A DNA stretch of 64,000 nucleotides from Gluconobacter vitians (GTDB lineage: Bacteria; Pseudomonadota; Alphaproteobacteria; Acetobacterales; Acetobacteraceae): assembly GCF_015244565.1 (NCBI RefSeq), contig NZ_JABCQG010000008.1, positions 81,742-145,741 on the forward strand, written 5' to 3'. Below, piece after piece: positions 36,716 to 44,948 of the stretch (position 1 is its first letter; every line of letters begins with the position of its first letter). The translations under genes and the position numbers were made by a program. The notes beneath the pieces were generated by a model, which saw only the letters and a program-made list of their open reading frames with translations, did not search any database and had not been told where the DNA came from.

Positions 36716-36749
36716 AAAAAAACGGGACGGATTTTCATCCGCCCCGTTT
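36716..36749 (-). terminator. Terminator of the SQR-like gene
   Basis: On the minus strand AAACGGGGCGGAT pairs with ATCCGTCCCGTTT (one mismatch) around a GAAA loop, then a T-run follows. It lies 30 bp past the stop of the flavoprotein gene. Confidence 0.85.
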
Positions 36750-36778
36750 CCGGTTCCAGCTCCCGGTAAAGGAAAAGG

Positions 36779-38014
36779 TCAGCCCGTCTCTTTGGGCGTG
36801 TGCTTGACCTTGATGTTGTAGCCTTTGAGCATTCCGTACCAGTACAGACGGGGGAAGACTTCCGTCTTGAGGAACCAGGCGAAGCGGCTGGGCTTGCGCT
36901 GGTCATACGGGAAGCTCGGCGCCACCTTGCCGCCATACAGGAACTCGGCCAGCACGACCTTGCCATAGGACACTGTCAGCGGGCAGGCGCCATAACCGTC
37001 ATAGCTGCCCATCTGCGGGCGGCCATCGAGCGAGGCCAGCAGGTTTTCCACCACGACCGGAGCCTGTTCGCGGGCTGCGGCGGCTGTCTTGGCATTGCTG
37101 GTGCCCAGAACGTCACCGGCCCCGAAGATGTTGTCATAGGTCTTATGGCGCAGGACGGTCGGATCGACGTCCAGCCAGCCGGCATCGTTGGCGAGCGGGC
37201 TTTTCTTGACGAAATCCGGAGCGCTCTGCGGTGGCACGACATGCAGCATGTCGAACTGGCGCACCACGGTCTGGTCCGTTCCGACGATCTGGAACGTGGC
37301 CTCACGCTTCTCGCCATCCACCTTGATCAGGTTTTCCTTCAGATGAAGGTTCACGCCGTAATAGTCGATCTCGCGCTGAAGCGAGGGAACGAAATACGGC
37401 ACACCAAACAGGGCGTTTCCGGCCAGCGAGAAATCGACCTCCGTGCGATGCAGCGAGCCTTCGCGGCGCCAGTGATCGCAGGCCAGATAGACGATCTTCT
37501 GCGGCGCGCCGGCGCATTTGATGGGCATGGGCGGCTGCGTGAACAGCGCCTTGCCACCATCCAGATGCCGGATGCATTCCCACGTGTAAGCAGCCGTCTC
37601 ACGCGAATAGTTCGACGTCACGCCATTGCGGCCCAGCGTTTCGGGCAGGCCTTCGATCCTGTCCCAGTCCAGCTGAAGGCCGGGGCAGACAACCAGACGG
37701 CGATACTCGACAATACGGCCGCTTTTCAGCGTGACGGTATTGGCTTCGGGCTGGAAGCTCTCAACGCTGTCGCGCAGCCAGGTGACATTGCGCGGAATCA
37801 GGCCGCCTTCCTGCCGCAGCGTTTCGGGCAGCGTCATCACGCCTGCGCCCACAAGGGTCCAGCCCGGCTGGTAAGCATGAGTCGTGGACGGCTCGATGAT
37901 GGCGATCGACAGGTTGGCGCGTTCACGCCTGAGCTGGGCTGCAATGGTAATGCCGGCGGCACCGCCACCAACGATGACGACTGAGAAGCGATCCTGCTGG
38001 GTCGGGTCTGCCAT
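36779..38014 (-). CDS. Sulfide:quinone oxidoreductase-like flavoprotein
   Basis: The 411-residue product has the FAD-binding VVIVGGGAAGITIAAQL, the type II SQR segments RRLVVCPGLQLDWDRIEGL and PMPIKCAGAPQKIVYLACDH with the redox cysteines, and the second FAD-site FGAGDVLGTSNAKTAAA. Together these fit membrane-associated sulfide:quinone oxidoreductase (type II, mitochondrial SQOR-like), which oxidises sulfide and passes electrons to ubiquinone. Other flavoproteins of this superfamily are possible, but conserved cysteines favour SQR. It stands alone with its own terminator; no persulfide dioxygenase or rhodanese gene adjoins it. Confidence 0.85.
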   Translation of the reverse strand: MADPTQQDRFSVVIVGGGAAGITIAAQLRRERANLSIAIIEPSTTHAYQPGWTLVGAGVMTLPETLRQEGGLIPRNVTWLRDSVESFQPEANTVTLKSGRIVEYRRLVVCPGLQLDWDRIEGLPETLGRNGVTSNYSRETAAYTWECIRHLDGGKALFTQPPMPIKCAGAPQKIVYLACDHWRREGSLHRTEVDFSLAGNALFGVPYFVPSLQREIDYYGVNLHLKENLIKVDGEKREATFQIVGTDQTVVRQFDMLHVVPPQSAPDFVKKSPLANDAGWLDVDPTVLRHKTYDNIFGAGDVLGTSNAKTAAAAREQAPVVVENLLASLDGRPQMGSYDGYGACPLTVSYGKVVLAEFLYGGKVAPSFPYDQRKPSRFAWFLKTEVFPRLYWYGMLKGYNIKVKHTPKETG

Positions 38015-38052
38015 GTTCGGTTACTCCAACGTCATTGTACGACGGAAAGAGT

Positions 38053-39021
38053 CTAGTCCAGAAGGGCAAGTCTTTCCGTCAGAAGGGAATAGAAGGCGTC
38101 TGAATCAACGTCATTGATCCATAACGCGTTCGGAACGCGATCGGTTACGTTCCACAGGTCAACAACACTCTGACCCATGCACAGAGGTGCGTCGACCTCG
38201 ATTTCCACATTGCAGTCGCGCCCCGAGAACAGTTCCGGCTTCAGAAGCCAGCCGATGGTGAGCGGATCATGCAGTGCACCGCCCTCCCAGCCGTATTTCA
38301 GCTTCTCGAAGCGATCTTCCGCCCCCAGCATCCGCACCACCATGTCCGTCACCGGCGTGCCGACCGCAGCAATCGGTGCCAAACGGGCCGGTGTGGCAAT
38401 GGCGCGATGCGTCACGTCCAGCGGCAGGAGCGTGATGGGGATGCCGGAATGCATGACGATCCGGGCGGCGTGAGGGTCCACAAAAAAATTGAATTCTGCG
38501 GTCGGCGTGATGTTGCCGCCTTCGCGCTGGGCCCCGCCCATGGCCACGACTCCCGCGATCCGGGAGGCGATATCCGGCGCATGGGTCAGCGCAAGAGCCA
38601 GATTTGTCATCGGGCCGAGGCAGACGAGCGTGATCGCGCCCTCGGGTTCACGACGCAGCAGGTCCACCAGCCAGGTCGCGGCATCAATCGCCTGCGGCCG
38701 CAGAGTCGGCTCTGGAAGATCGGCGCCGGCCATGCCCGTTTCGCCATGGACATGCTCGGCGCTGATCGGCGCGCGGTGCAAGGGACGGGCCGCGCCCCCG
38801 AAAACGGGAATATCGGTGCGGCCTGCCAGTTCGAGCAGGGCGCAGGCATTCTTCGTCGTCAGGGCAACAGGCACATTGCCGGCAACGGTCGTGATGGCCT
38901 CGACCGTCAGTTCCGGCGAGGCCAGCGCCAGCAGGATGGCAACCGCATCGTCCTGACCCGGATCGGTGTCGATGACGATGCGGCGGGGTGCGATCGGTGC
39001 GGAGCCGGCCTGTGTCATCAT
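38053..39021 (-). CDS. Nucleoside hydrolase
   Basis: The 322-residue enzyme hydrolyses the N-glycosidic bond of nucleosides. The calcium/ribose site DTDPGQDDAVAILLAL is at the N-terminus. Further motifs are VTTVAGNVP-like AITTVAGNVPV, LVCLGPMTNLALAL and AEFNFFVDPHAA with the family Asn, and a C-terminal HDPLTIGWLL. It matches the inosine-uridine preferring hydrolases (RihA/RihB type); specificity is not resolved. Its ATG overlaps the stop of the upstream DUF3297 gene by 4 bp. Confidence 0.92.
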   Translation of the reverse strand: MMTQAGSAPIAPRRIVIDTDPGQDDAVAILLALASPELTVEAITTVAGNVPVALTTKNACALLELAGRTDIPVFGGAARPLHRAPISAEHVHGETGMAGADLPEPTLRPQAIDAATWLVDLLRREPEGAITLVCLGPMTNLALALTHAPDIASRIAGVVAMGGAQREGGNITPTAEFNFFVDPHAARIVMHSGIPITLLPLDVTHRAIATPARLAPIAAVGTPVTDMVVRMLGAEDRFEKLKYGWEGGALHDPLTIGWLLKPELFSGRDCNVEIEVDAPLCMGQSVVDLWNVTDRVPNALWINDVDSDAFYSLLTERLALLD

Positions 39022-39269
39022 GCTTCTTCTTCGGAGTCCTTGATCCAGACCTCGACCGGTCCTGTGACCTTGATCGTCATCGGACGGCCGCGGCGATCCA
39101 GCGTCTTGCCGACGGCCAGACGGACCCAGCCTTCGCTGATGCAGTATTCTTCAACGGTGGTGCGCTCTTCGCCCTTGAAACGGACACCGATGCCGCGCGA
39201 GAGCAGCTCTTCGTTGTAATACGGGCTGTCCGGGCTGGCGGAGAGACGATCGGGAATGGTGTCGGTCAT
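39018..39269 (-). CDS. DUF3297-family protein
   Basis: The 83-residue product has the DUF3297 pattern: DRLSASPDSPYYNEELL, RGIGVRFKGEERT and VEEYCISEGWVRLAVGKTLD, followed by an acidic end. Function is unknown. The ATG at 39269 has GAGG upstream; an in-frame extension to 39413 is unlikely. It is translationally coupled to the nucleoside hydrolase (4-bp overlap). Confidence 0.8.
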   Translation of the reverse strand: MTDTIPDRLSASPDSPYYNEELLSRGIGVRFKGEERTTVEEYCISEGWVRLAVGKTLDRRGRPMTIKVTGPVEVWIKDSEEEA

Positions 39270-39451
39270 GGCGGGGCTATCCTCGTTTGTATCAGATCCG
39301 ATCATGTCGGACCGGCGCGTCAGAGGTCTTCTCTGTAGCGCCGGATGGACGGCTCTCCAAGTCCACCTGGGTTCCGCAACCGGACATGGCCGCTCCCACA
39401 AGGCGCAGAGCACTGCTATGAGAGACGCTTCCCGTCGGAGACAGACCTCTC

Positions 39452-40657
39452 ATGCCGTACTGCTCTTTTCGCCGCAAACCGGAGCGCCGCCTTCCCGGAC
39501 TGACCGCCCTCGCATCGCTTCTGATGCTGCTGACAGCGGGAGTCGCCCTGTCCGGCTGCGCCTCGGATGATGATGGCGATAACTGGTCCGTCAGCGCGCC
39601 GGTTTCGGCCGGACAGGCCATCCGGCTGGATTCCGTACCGTCCCATGAGCCGGCCTCGGTCTATCGCCTGACCTATCGCAGTACGGATGCCCGCAATCCG
39701 CAGCAGCTCGTCCGCGTCTCCGCCCAGGTTCTGGTCCCGCGCGGTCGTGCGCCGGCGGGCGGCTGGCCTGTTCTGGCCTGGGCGCATGGGGAAAGCGGCC
39801 TGCACCTGACCTGCGCGCCGTCCGTTATGGGGATCGGCACCGTGCAGGCGCATTTCTATGACGGATGGCTGCGTCAGGGCTTTGCGATCGTCGCGACCGA
39901 CTATCCCGGCATGGGCGAGCCCGGCGCGCCGCTGCTGCTGAATGCACATTCGGAAGGCATGAGCGTGCTCGATTCCGTCCGCGCCGCCCGAGAGCGCCTG
40001 CCGGACCTATCGGAGAACGTAGTGCTGAACGGTCATGCACAGGGCGGTCAGGCAGCCCTCGCCGCTGCGGCCATGGCTTCGACCTATGCGCCGCATCTGC
40101 GGATTCTGGGCACGATTGCCGCAGCCCCCCCCTATCTCGACCAGCAGACGGTGCAGGAACTGCTGCACCCCGCCAATCCGCGCAGCTTCTCGCCAGCCGT
40201 GCCGGAACTGCTGACGCTCGGGCAGTCGCTGGTCGAGGCCGATCCGTCCACGGACATCAACGAGGCTTTCACGCCCCGGGGACAGCGTCTCCTGCATGAG
40301 GCCGGGTCCATGTGCGCCTCGGATTTCTTCCCGATCGCCAAACGCTCCGGTTTGACGCCCGCAACCCTGCTCGAACCCGAAGCGGACCGTGTGCTGGCGC
40401 CGGTTTTCGACTGGGCGAAATATCCCGGCTTCTCCCTGCCCTCACCCGTGCTCATCGAGTCCGGCGCGCAGGATCTCCACACCTCCACCAGCCAGCAGAA
40501 GCGCCTCGTCGCCCGTCTTTGCACCGCCGGAACCGCCGTGACACACCGGATTCATGATGCCAGCCATAACGGCACCCTCGCCGCCATGATTACCGAGGCC
40601 CACAGCTTTGCCGGGCAGCTTCTGCAAGGCACGAAACCCCGTTCGGATTGCAATTAA
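39452..40657 (+). CDS. Lipoprotein alpha/beta hydrolase with altered nucleophile
   Basis: The 401-residue product has a lipoprotein signal with lipobox LSGC (about residues 34-37) followed by an Asp-rich spacer, so it is anchored to a membrane. The fold is an alpha/beta hydrolase related to secretory lipases: WPVLAWAHGESGL (oxyanion region), VATDYPGMGEPG, and the nucleophile elbow GHAQGGQAALA. In relatives the elbow is G-x-S-Q-G-G; here the serine is Ala196. The likely acid (SGAQD) and base (DASHNG) regions are present. It is either inactive as an esterase or uses a different chemistry. It diverges from the DUF3297 gene. Confidence 0.75.
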   Translation: MPYCSFRRKPERRLPGLTALASLLMLLTAGVALSGCASDDDGDNWSVSAPVSAGQAIRLDSVPSHEPASVYRLTYRSTDARNPQQLVRVSAQVLVPRGRAPAGGWPVLAWAHGESGLHLTCAPSVMGIGTVQAHFYDGWLRQGFAIVATDYPGMGEPGAPLLLNAHSEGMSVLDSVRAARERLPDLSENVVLNGHAQGGQAALAAAAMASTYAPHLRILGTIAAAPPYLDQQTVQELLHPANPRSFSPAVPELLTLGQSLVEADPSTDINEAFTPRGQRLLHEAGSMCASDFFPIAKRSGLTPATLLEPEADRVLAPVFDWAKYPGFSLPSPVLIESGAQDLHTSTSQQKRLVARLCTAGTAVTHRIHDASHNGTLAAMITEAHSFAGQLLQGTKPRSDCN

Positions 40658-40737
40658 CCAGGCCAAGCACAGGGGCAGGAGATGTTTTCACCCCGGCGGG
40701 GGTCGCATCCCGGAAACACTCTGTTAGACTCTGCCGG

Positions 40738-41541
40738 ATGAATATCCTGATTACAGGGGCGGCATCCGGCATTGGACGCGGTCTTGCCCTGAAGCTAGCC
40801 CGCCCCGGCGTTTCTCTGCAACTTTGCGATCATGCGGCAGACGGCCTGATGGAAACGGCCCGCCGATGCAATGAACAGGGCGCCAGAACAGTCCCCACCG
40901 TGCTGGATACGCGAGACCGTCAGGGCATGGCGGACTGGATCGCAACCGCTTCCGGCGAGCGGCTCGACATGGCGTTCCTCTGCGCGGGCATCACGGGCGG
41001 CCTGCCTCCCGAAGCCGATGACGGTCTGGTTCTGGAGCGCGAAGAGCGTGTGTGGGAGATGCTCGACACCAACCTGACTGGAACGCTCAACACGTTCTTT
41101 CCGGTTGTGCAGGCCATGCGCCGGCAGAAACGGAACGGCGAAAACCTTCGGGGCCGGATCTGCGTGATGGCCTCCATTGCAGGGTTCGTCTGCTATCCCG
41201 GCACACCATCCTATTCCGCCTCCAAGGCCGCTCTGGACCGGTTCGTCGTGGCCAATGCCGCCCGTCTGGAGCGCTTTGGCATCAGCCTGACCAGCATATG
41301 CTGCGGGTTTGTTGATACGCCCATGGTGAAGCAGAACCGTTTTCCCATGCCTGGGATGATTTCCACGGAAGACGCGGTTGGCCGGATCCTGCGCGGTACG
41401 CTGCGTCAGACCCGGCGCGTGATCTTTCCCGCCTGGCTGGTCATGGGTTCGCGCCTGATGGACCTGCTGCCACCCCGTCTGGCAGAGCGGTATTACGTGA
41501 CCCAGCCTTCCGCGCAGCCCGCAGGGATGCCCGATTTCTGA
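40738..41541 (+). CDS. Short-chain dehydrogenase/reductase
   Basis: The 267-residue classical SDR begins with the NAD(P)-site ILITGAASGIGRGLAL, has LDTNLTGTLNTFF (catalytic Asn), Ser in MASIAGFV and the active-site Tyr159-x3-Lys163 in YSASKAA. The ATG at 40738 places the Rossmann motif at residues 5-12 as usual. Substrate unknown; an aromatic C-terminal segment LVMGSRLMDLLPPRLAERYY resembles SDRs acting on membrane or lipid substrates. Confidence 0.88.
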   Translation: MNILITGAASGIGRGLALKLARPGVSLQLCDHAADGLMETARRCNEQGARTVPTVLDTRDRQGMADWIATASGERLDMAFLCAGITGGLPPEADDGLVLEREERVWEMLDTNLTGTLNTFFPVVQAMRRQKRNGENLRGRICVMASIAGFVCYPGTPSYSASKAALDRFVVANAARLERFGISLTSICCGFVDTPMVKQNRFPMPGMISTEDAVGRILRGTLRQTRRVIFPAWLVMGSRLMDLLPPRLAERYYVTQPSAQPAGMPDF

Positions 41542-41621
41542 CGTCCTTCATGGCCGGAAACTGACATTTTGTGTCCTATCAGTAATGACCCGAAGCGCGG
41601 TTTTGTGGATAAACTGGACAC

Positions 41622-44600
41622 ATGAATTTCTGCCGCCTGTTCATAGACCGTCCTGTCGCGACGACACTGATGTCCATTGCCATCTTCATGGCGGGCTTCA
41701 TCTGTTATCCACTGCTGCCTGTCGCCACGATGCCAGACATGACCACGACCGCCATCATGGTCGTGGCAACCCAGCCAGGTGCCGACCCGCAGCAGATGGC
41801 GACATCGGTCACCACACCTCTGGAACGCAGACTGGGATCGATCGCGGATCTGGAAAGCATCGAATCCGATACCAGTGCCGGACAGGCCCGGATCTTTCTG
41901 GAGTTTTCATCATCGCGGAACATCGACGGCGCGCTGCGTGACACGCAGGCCGCTCTACGCGCGGCACGTGCCGATCTGCCAACCGGCACGATGGATGCCG
42001 ATCCGCAGGCCTTCAAAATGGATGGCGGTGGCTTCCCGGTCTATCTGATGAGCCTGACCGGCGACCAGAAAACCCAGGCCGAGCTCTACGATATTGCCAA
42101 TATCCGCATCAAGCCGCTCCTGGCCGAGGTCAAAGGCGTGGGACGTGTGGAAGTCGTGGGATCGGCCAACCCTGCCGTGCGTGTCGAACTCAATCCCGGA
42201 CCGCTCTATAAATGGGGCATCGGGTTTGAGGACGTGCGGACAGCTCTGGCATCGGCCAATGCTTTCACACCCAAGGGCTTTATCGACAGCAACGGCCAGC
42301 GGATGATGCTGTCCACCAATGATCAGGCAATCAATGCCGCCCAGTACCGTGACCTGATCGTCGGATACCGCAACAACTTTTATCCCGTCCGGCTGAGTGA
42401 CATCGCCACCATCACCGACAGCGTTCAGGACGTTTACCAGACCAGCTACATCAACGGGCATCGCGCCATTACCCTCGTCGTGACTGCCCAGCCGCATGCC
42501 AATACCGTGGCCATCGTGGACGGCATCAACGCCAATCTATCCCATCTGCGCGATGCCCTGCCGGCTGACGTCAATCTGGTCGTGGGCCTTGATACGTCCC
42601 GTTCCATCCGGGCGTCGCTGGCCGATGCGCGGCTGACGCTTGTCCTGTCCGTCGTGCTGGTCGTGCTCGTGATCCTGCTGTTCTTCCGCAAGATGATCAC
42701 GACGCTTATCCCTGCCGTGACAGTCCCCATCGCCCTGTCCGGCACGCTGGCGGCCATGTCGGCCTTCAACTTCACGCTCGACGTCCTGTCGCTCATGTCG
42801 CTGACCATCGCGGTCGGCTTCGTGGTCGATGACGCCATCGTCGTGCTGGAGAACATCGCCCGTCATATGGAAGAGGGGAAAGACCGCTACGAGGCCAGCC
42901 TGATCGGGGCTTCGGAAATCGGCTTCACGGTCCTCTCTATCAGCGCTTCGCTGGTCGCGGTGTTCATCCCGCTGTTGTTCCTGCCCGGCGGCGCAGGCTC
43001 GATCATGTTCGAGTTCTGCATGACGATGATCTCCGCCATCGTCATCTCGATGTGGCTTTCCCTGACCCTGACGCCGATGATGTGTGCGCATCTTCTGGAA
43101 ATCGACCATGGGGACCAGCCGCGAAAGGGCGTATTCGGGGCCATCGCCTTCGTTACGGAAACATCCCTGGACTGGACGCTGCGGCAGTATGGCCGTTCCA
43201 TGCACTGGTGCCTGCGCCATCCCGTCCTGATGGGCCTCACCCTGCCGCTCAGCTTCATCGTGCTGGTGGGGTCGATCGTGCTGATGCCCAAGGAATTCAT
43301 CCCGTCGCAGGACATGTCTCTGCTGGCCGGACGCATCAAGGGCGATGCCACCATGTCGTTCGATGAGATCGACAGACGTCTGCGCGTGGTGGGCGCCGTG
43401 GCCCAGACGGACCCGGACGTGCTGTCCACCACGATCTTCAGCGACGACAAGAACAGCGGCGAGCTCTACCTGCATCTGAAGGAAAAGGATCAGCGGGCTT
43501 CGGCCGAGACGATCCTGGACCGGATCCGCAAGCGCCTGCCCAATGAGCCGGGCGCGGATGTCTCGTTCTGGAGCGTTGGCGGCAGCAGTCAGGGCGGCAA
43601 CAGTTCAAAGAACACCGGCAGCTACCGGTATGTCCTGCGCGGCGACAATGTCTCCGACCTGTTCGGCTATGTCCCCACATTGCTGGGAGCCCTGCGGGCT
43701 TCGGGCAAGCTGGTCAATGTGTCTTCCACGACCGAAGGGCAGTCCGTCGCGGCCTACATCACCGTCGATCGCGATACGGAAGCGCGGTATGGCGTAACGC
43801 CGCAGCTCATCCAGAATGTGCTGTATGACTCCTATGGTCAGGCCATCGCGTCCACGATCCACCTGCCTACCACCGATCACCGCGTGGTCATGGTTCTGGC
43901 CCCGCAGTACCGGGTGGACCCCGAAACCCTCAAGCAGGTCTGGATTTCCACATCTGCCGGAACCGCCGCCGGTGGCGTGGCCTCCAACCTGATCCGTGTC
44001 CGCAGCGATGCCAGCACTTCGGCAAACAGCTTCACGTCCCTGGCGACCGCATCGATCCAGAACTCGCTGGCCAACCAGATCTCGGGCAACACCTCAAGCG
44101 GTGCGGCTGTCTCGTCCTCGACCGAGACCATGATCCCGCTGATCAATGTCGCCTCCGTCCTGTGGAAGCCCCAGCCGCTCGATATCACCCATCGCGGCAA
44201 TTACTATTCCGCCAATATCTCGTTCGATCTGGCGACGGGGGTGAGCTATAATGACGCGGTCGAGCTGATCAAACAGACCATGCAGGAGACACATGCTCCG
44301 GATGGCGTTCTGGGCGACTTTACCGGGACGGCCGGCGATACCCGCAAGCTCATGATCAATGGCGGGCTGGCGTTCCTCGCCGCGATTGCTGTGATGTATA
44401 TTGTGCTGGGTATTCTTTATGAGAGCCTGATCCATCCCATCACGATCCTCTCCACCCTGCCTTCCGCTGGTATCGGCGCGGTTCTGGGACTGTGGATCGC
44501 CGGTGAGTCCTTCAGCATCATTGCCATGATCGGCATCATCCTGCTGACAGGCATCGTCAAGAAGAACGCCATTCTCGTCATCGACTTCGCCATCCATGCC

Positions 44601-44927
44601 GAACGTGTCGAGAAGCTCTCCCCCAAGGAGGCCATCTTCAAGGCTTCGATCACCCGCTTCCGTCCCATCCTGATGACGTCCCTCGCCGCCGCTCTCGGTG
44701 CGGTGCCGCTCATCATCAGCAATGGCTATGGCGCGGAAATGCGCCGTCCGCTGGGTGTTTCCATCCTTGGCGGCATGGTCGTCAGCCAGCTTCTGACGCT
44801 TTACACGACACCGATCGTCTATCTGTGGATGGACGCCATCGGTGCGAAAGCCAAACGCCTGTGCCACTGGCTGCTCGGCCTTCTGCGCCGCCACAGCACT
44901 GCCAATCCTTCCGCCAAACAGATCTGA
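41622..44927 (+). CDS. RND multidrug efflux permease (HAE1 family)
   Basis: The 1101-residue protein is a proton-driven efflux pump of the AcrB/MdtB type. It begins with FIDRPVATTLMSIAIFMAG and contains the porter-domain PTGTMDADPQAFKMD, the helix-4 proton-relay segment VGFVVDDAIVVLENI with two adjacent Asp, and a second-half GIILLTGIVKKNAILVIDFA with Lys-Lys. Length (about 1,040 in AcrB) is a little long because of insertions in the second porter loop (Ser/Gly/Thr-rich around residue 815). No membrane-fusion protein or outer-membrane channel is adjacent, so partners must be elsewhere. Confidence 0.93.
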   Translation: MNFCRLFIDRPVATTLMSIAIFMAGFICYPLLPVATMPDMTTTAIMVVATQPGADPQQMATSVTTPLERRLGSIADLESIESDTSAGQARIFLEFSSSRNIDGALRDTQAALRAARADLPTGTMDADPQAFKMDGGGFPVYLMSLTGDQKTQAELYDIANIRIKPLLAEVKGVGRVEVVGSANPAVRVELNPGPLYKWGIGFEDVRTALASANAFTPKGFIDSNGQRMMLSTNDQAINAAQYRDLIVGYRNNFYPVRLSDIATITDSVQDVYQTSYINGHRAITLVVTAQPHANTVAIVDGINANLSHLRDALPADVNLVVGLDTSRSIRASLADARLTLVLSVVLVVLVILLFFRKMITTLIPAVTVPIALSGTLAAMSAFNFTLDVLSLMSLTIAVGFVVDDAIVVLENIARHMEEGKDRYEASLIGASEIGFTVLSISASLVAVFIPLLFLPGGAGSIMFEFCMTMISAIVISMWLSLTLTPMMCAHLLEIDHGDQPRKGVFGAIAFVTETSLDWTLRQYGRSMHWCLRHPVLMGLTLPLSFIVLVGSIVLMPKEFIPSQDMSLLAGRIKGDATMSFDEIDRRLRVVGAVAQTDPDVLSTTIFSDDKNSGELYLHLKEKDQRASAETILDRIRKRLPNEPGADVSFWSVGGSSQGGNSSKNTGSYRYVLRGDNVSDLFGYVPTLLGALRASGKLVNVSSTTEGQSVAAYITVDRDTEARYGVTPQLIQNVLYDSYGQAIASTIHLPTTDHRVVMVLAPQYRVDPETLKQVWISTSAGTAAGGVASNLIRVRSDASTSANSFTSLATASIQNSLANQISGNTSSGAAVSSSTETMIPLINVASVLWKPQPLDITHRGNYYSANISFDLATGVSYNDAVELIKQTMQETHAPDGVLGDFTGTAGDTRKLMINGGLAFLAAIAVMYIVLGILYESLIHPITILSTLPSAGIGAVLGLWIAGESFSIIAMIGIILLTGIVKKNAILVIDFAIHAERVEKLSPKEAIFKASITRFRPILMTSLAAALGAVPLIISNGYGAEMRRPLGVSILGGMVVSQLLTLYTTPIVYLWMDAIGAKAKRLCHWLLGLLRRHSTANPSAKQI

Positions 44928-44948
44928 AACCGGATAAAATAGCGCCTC

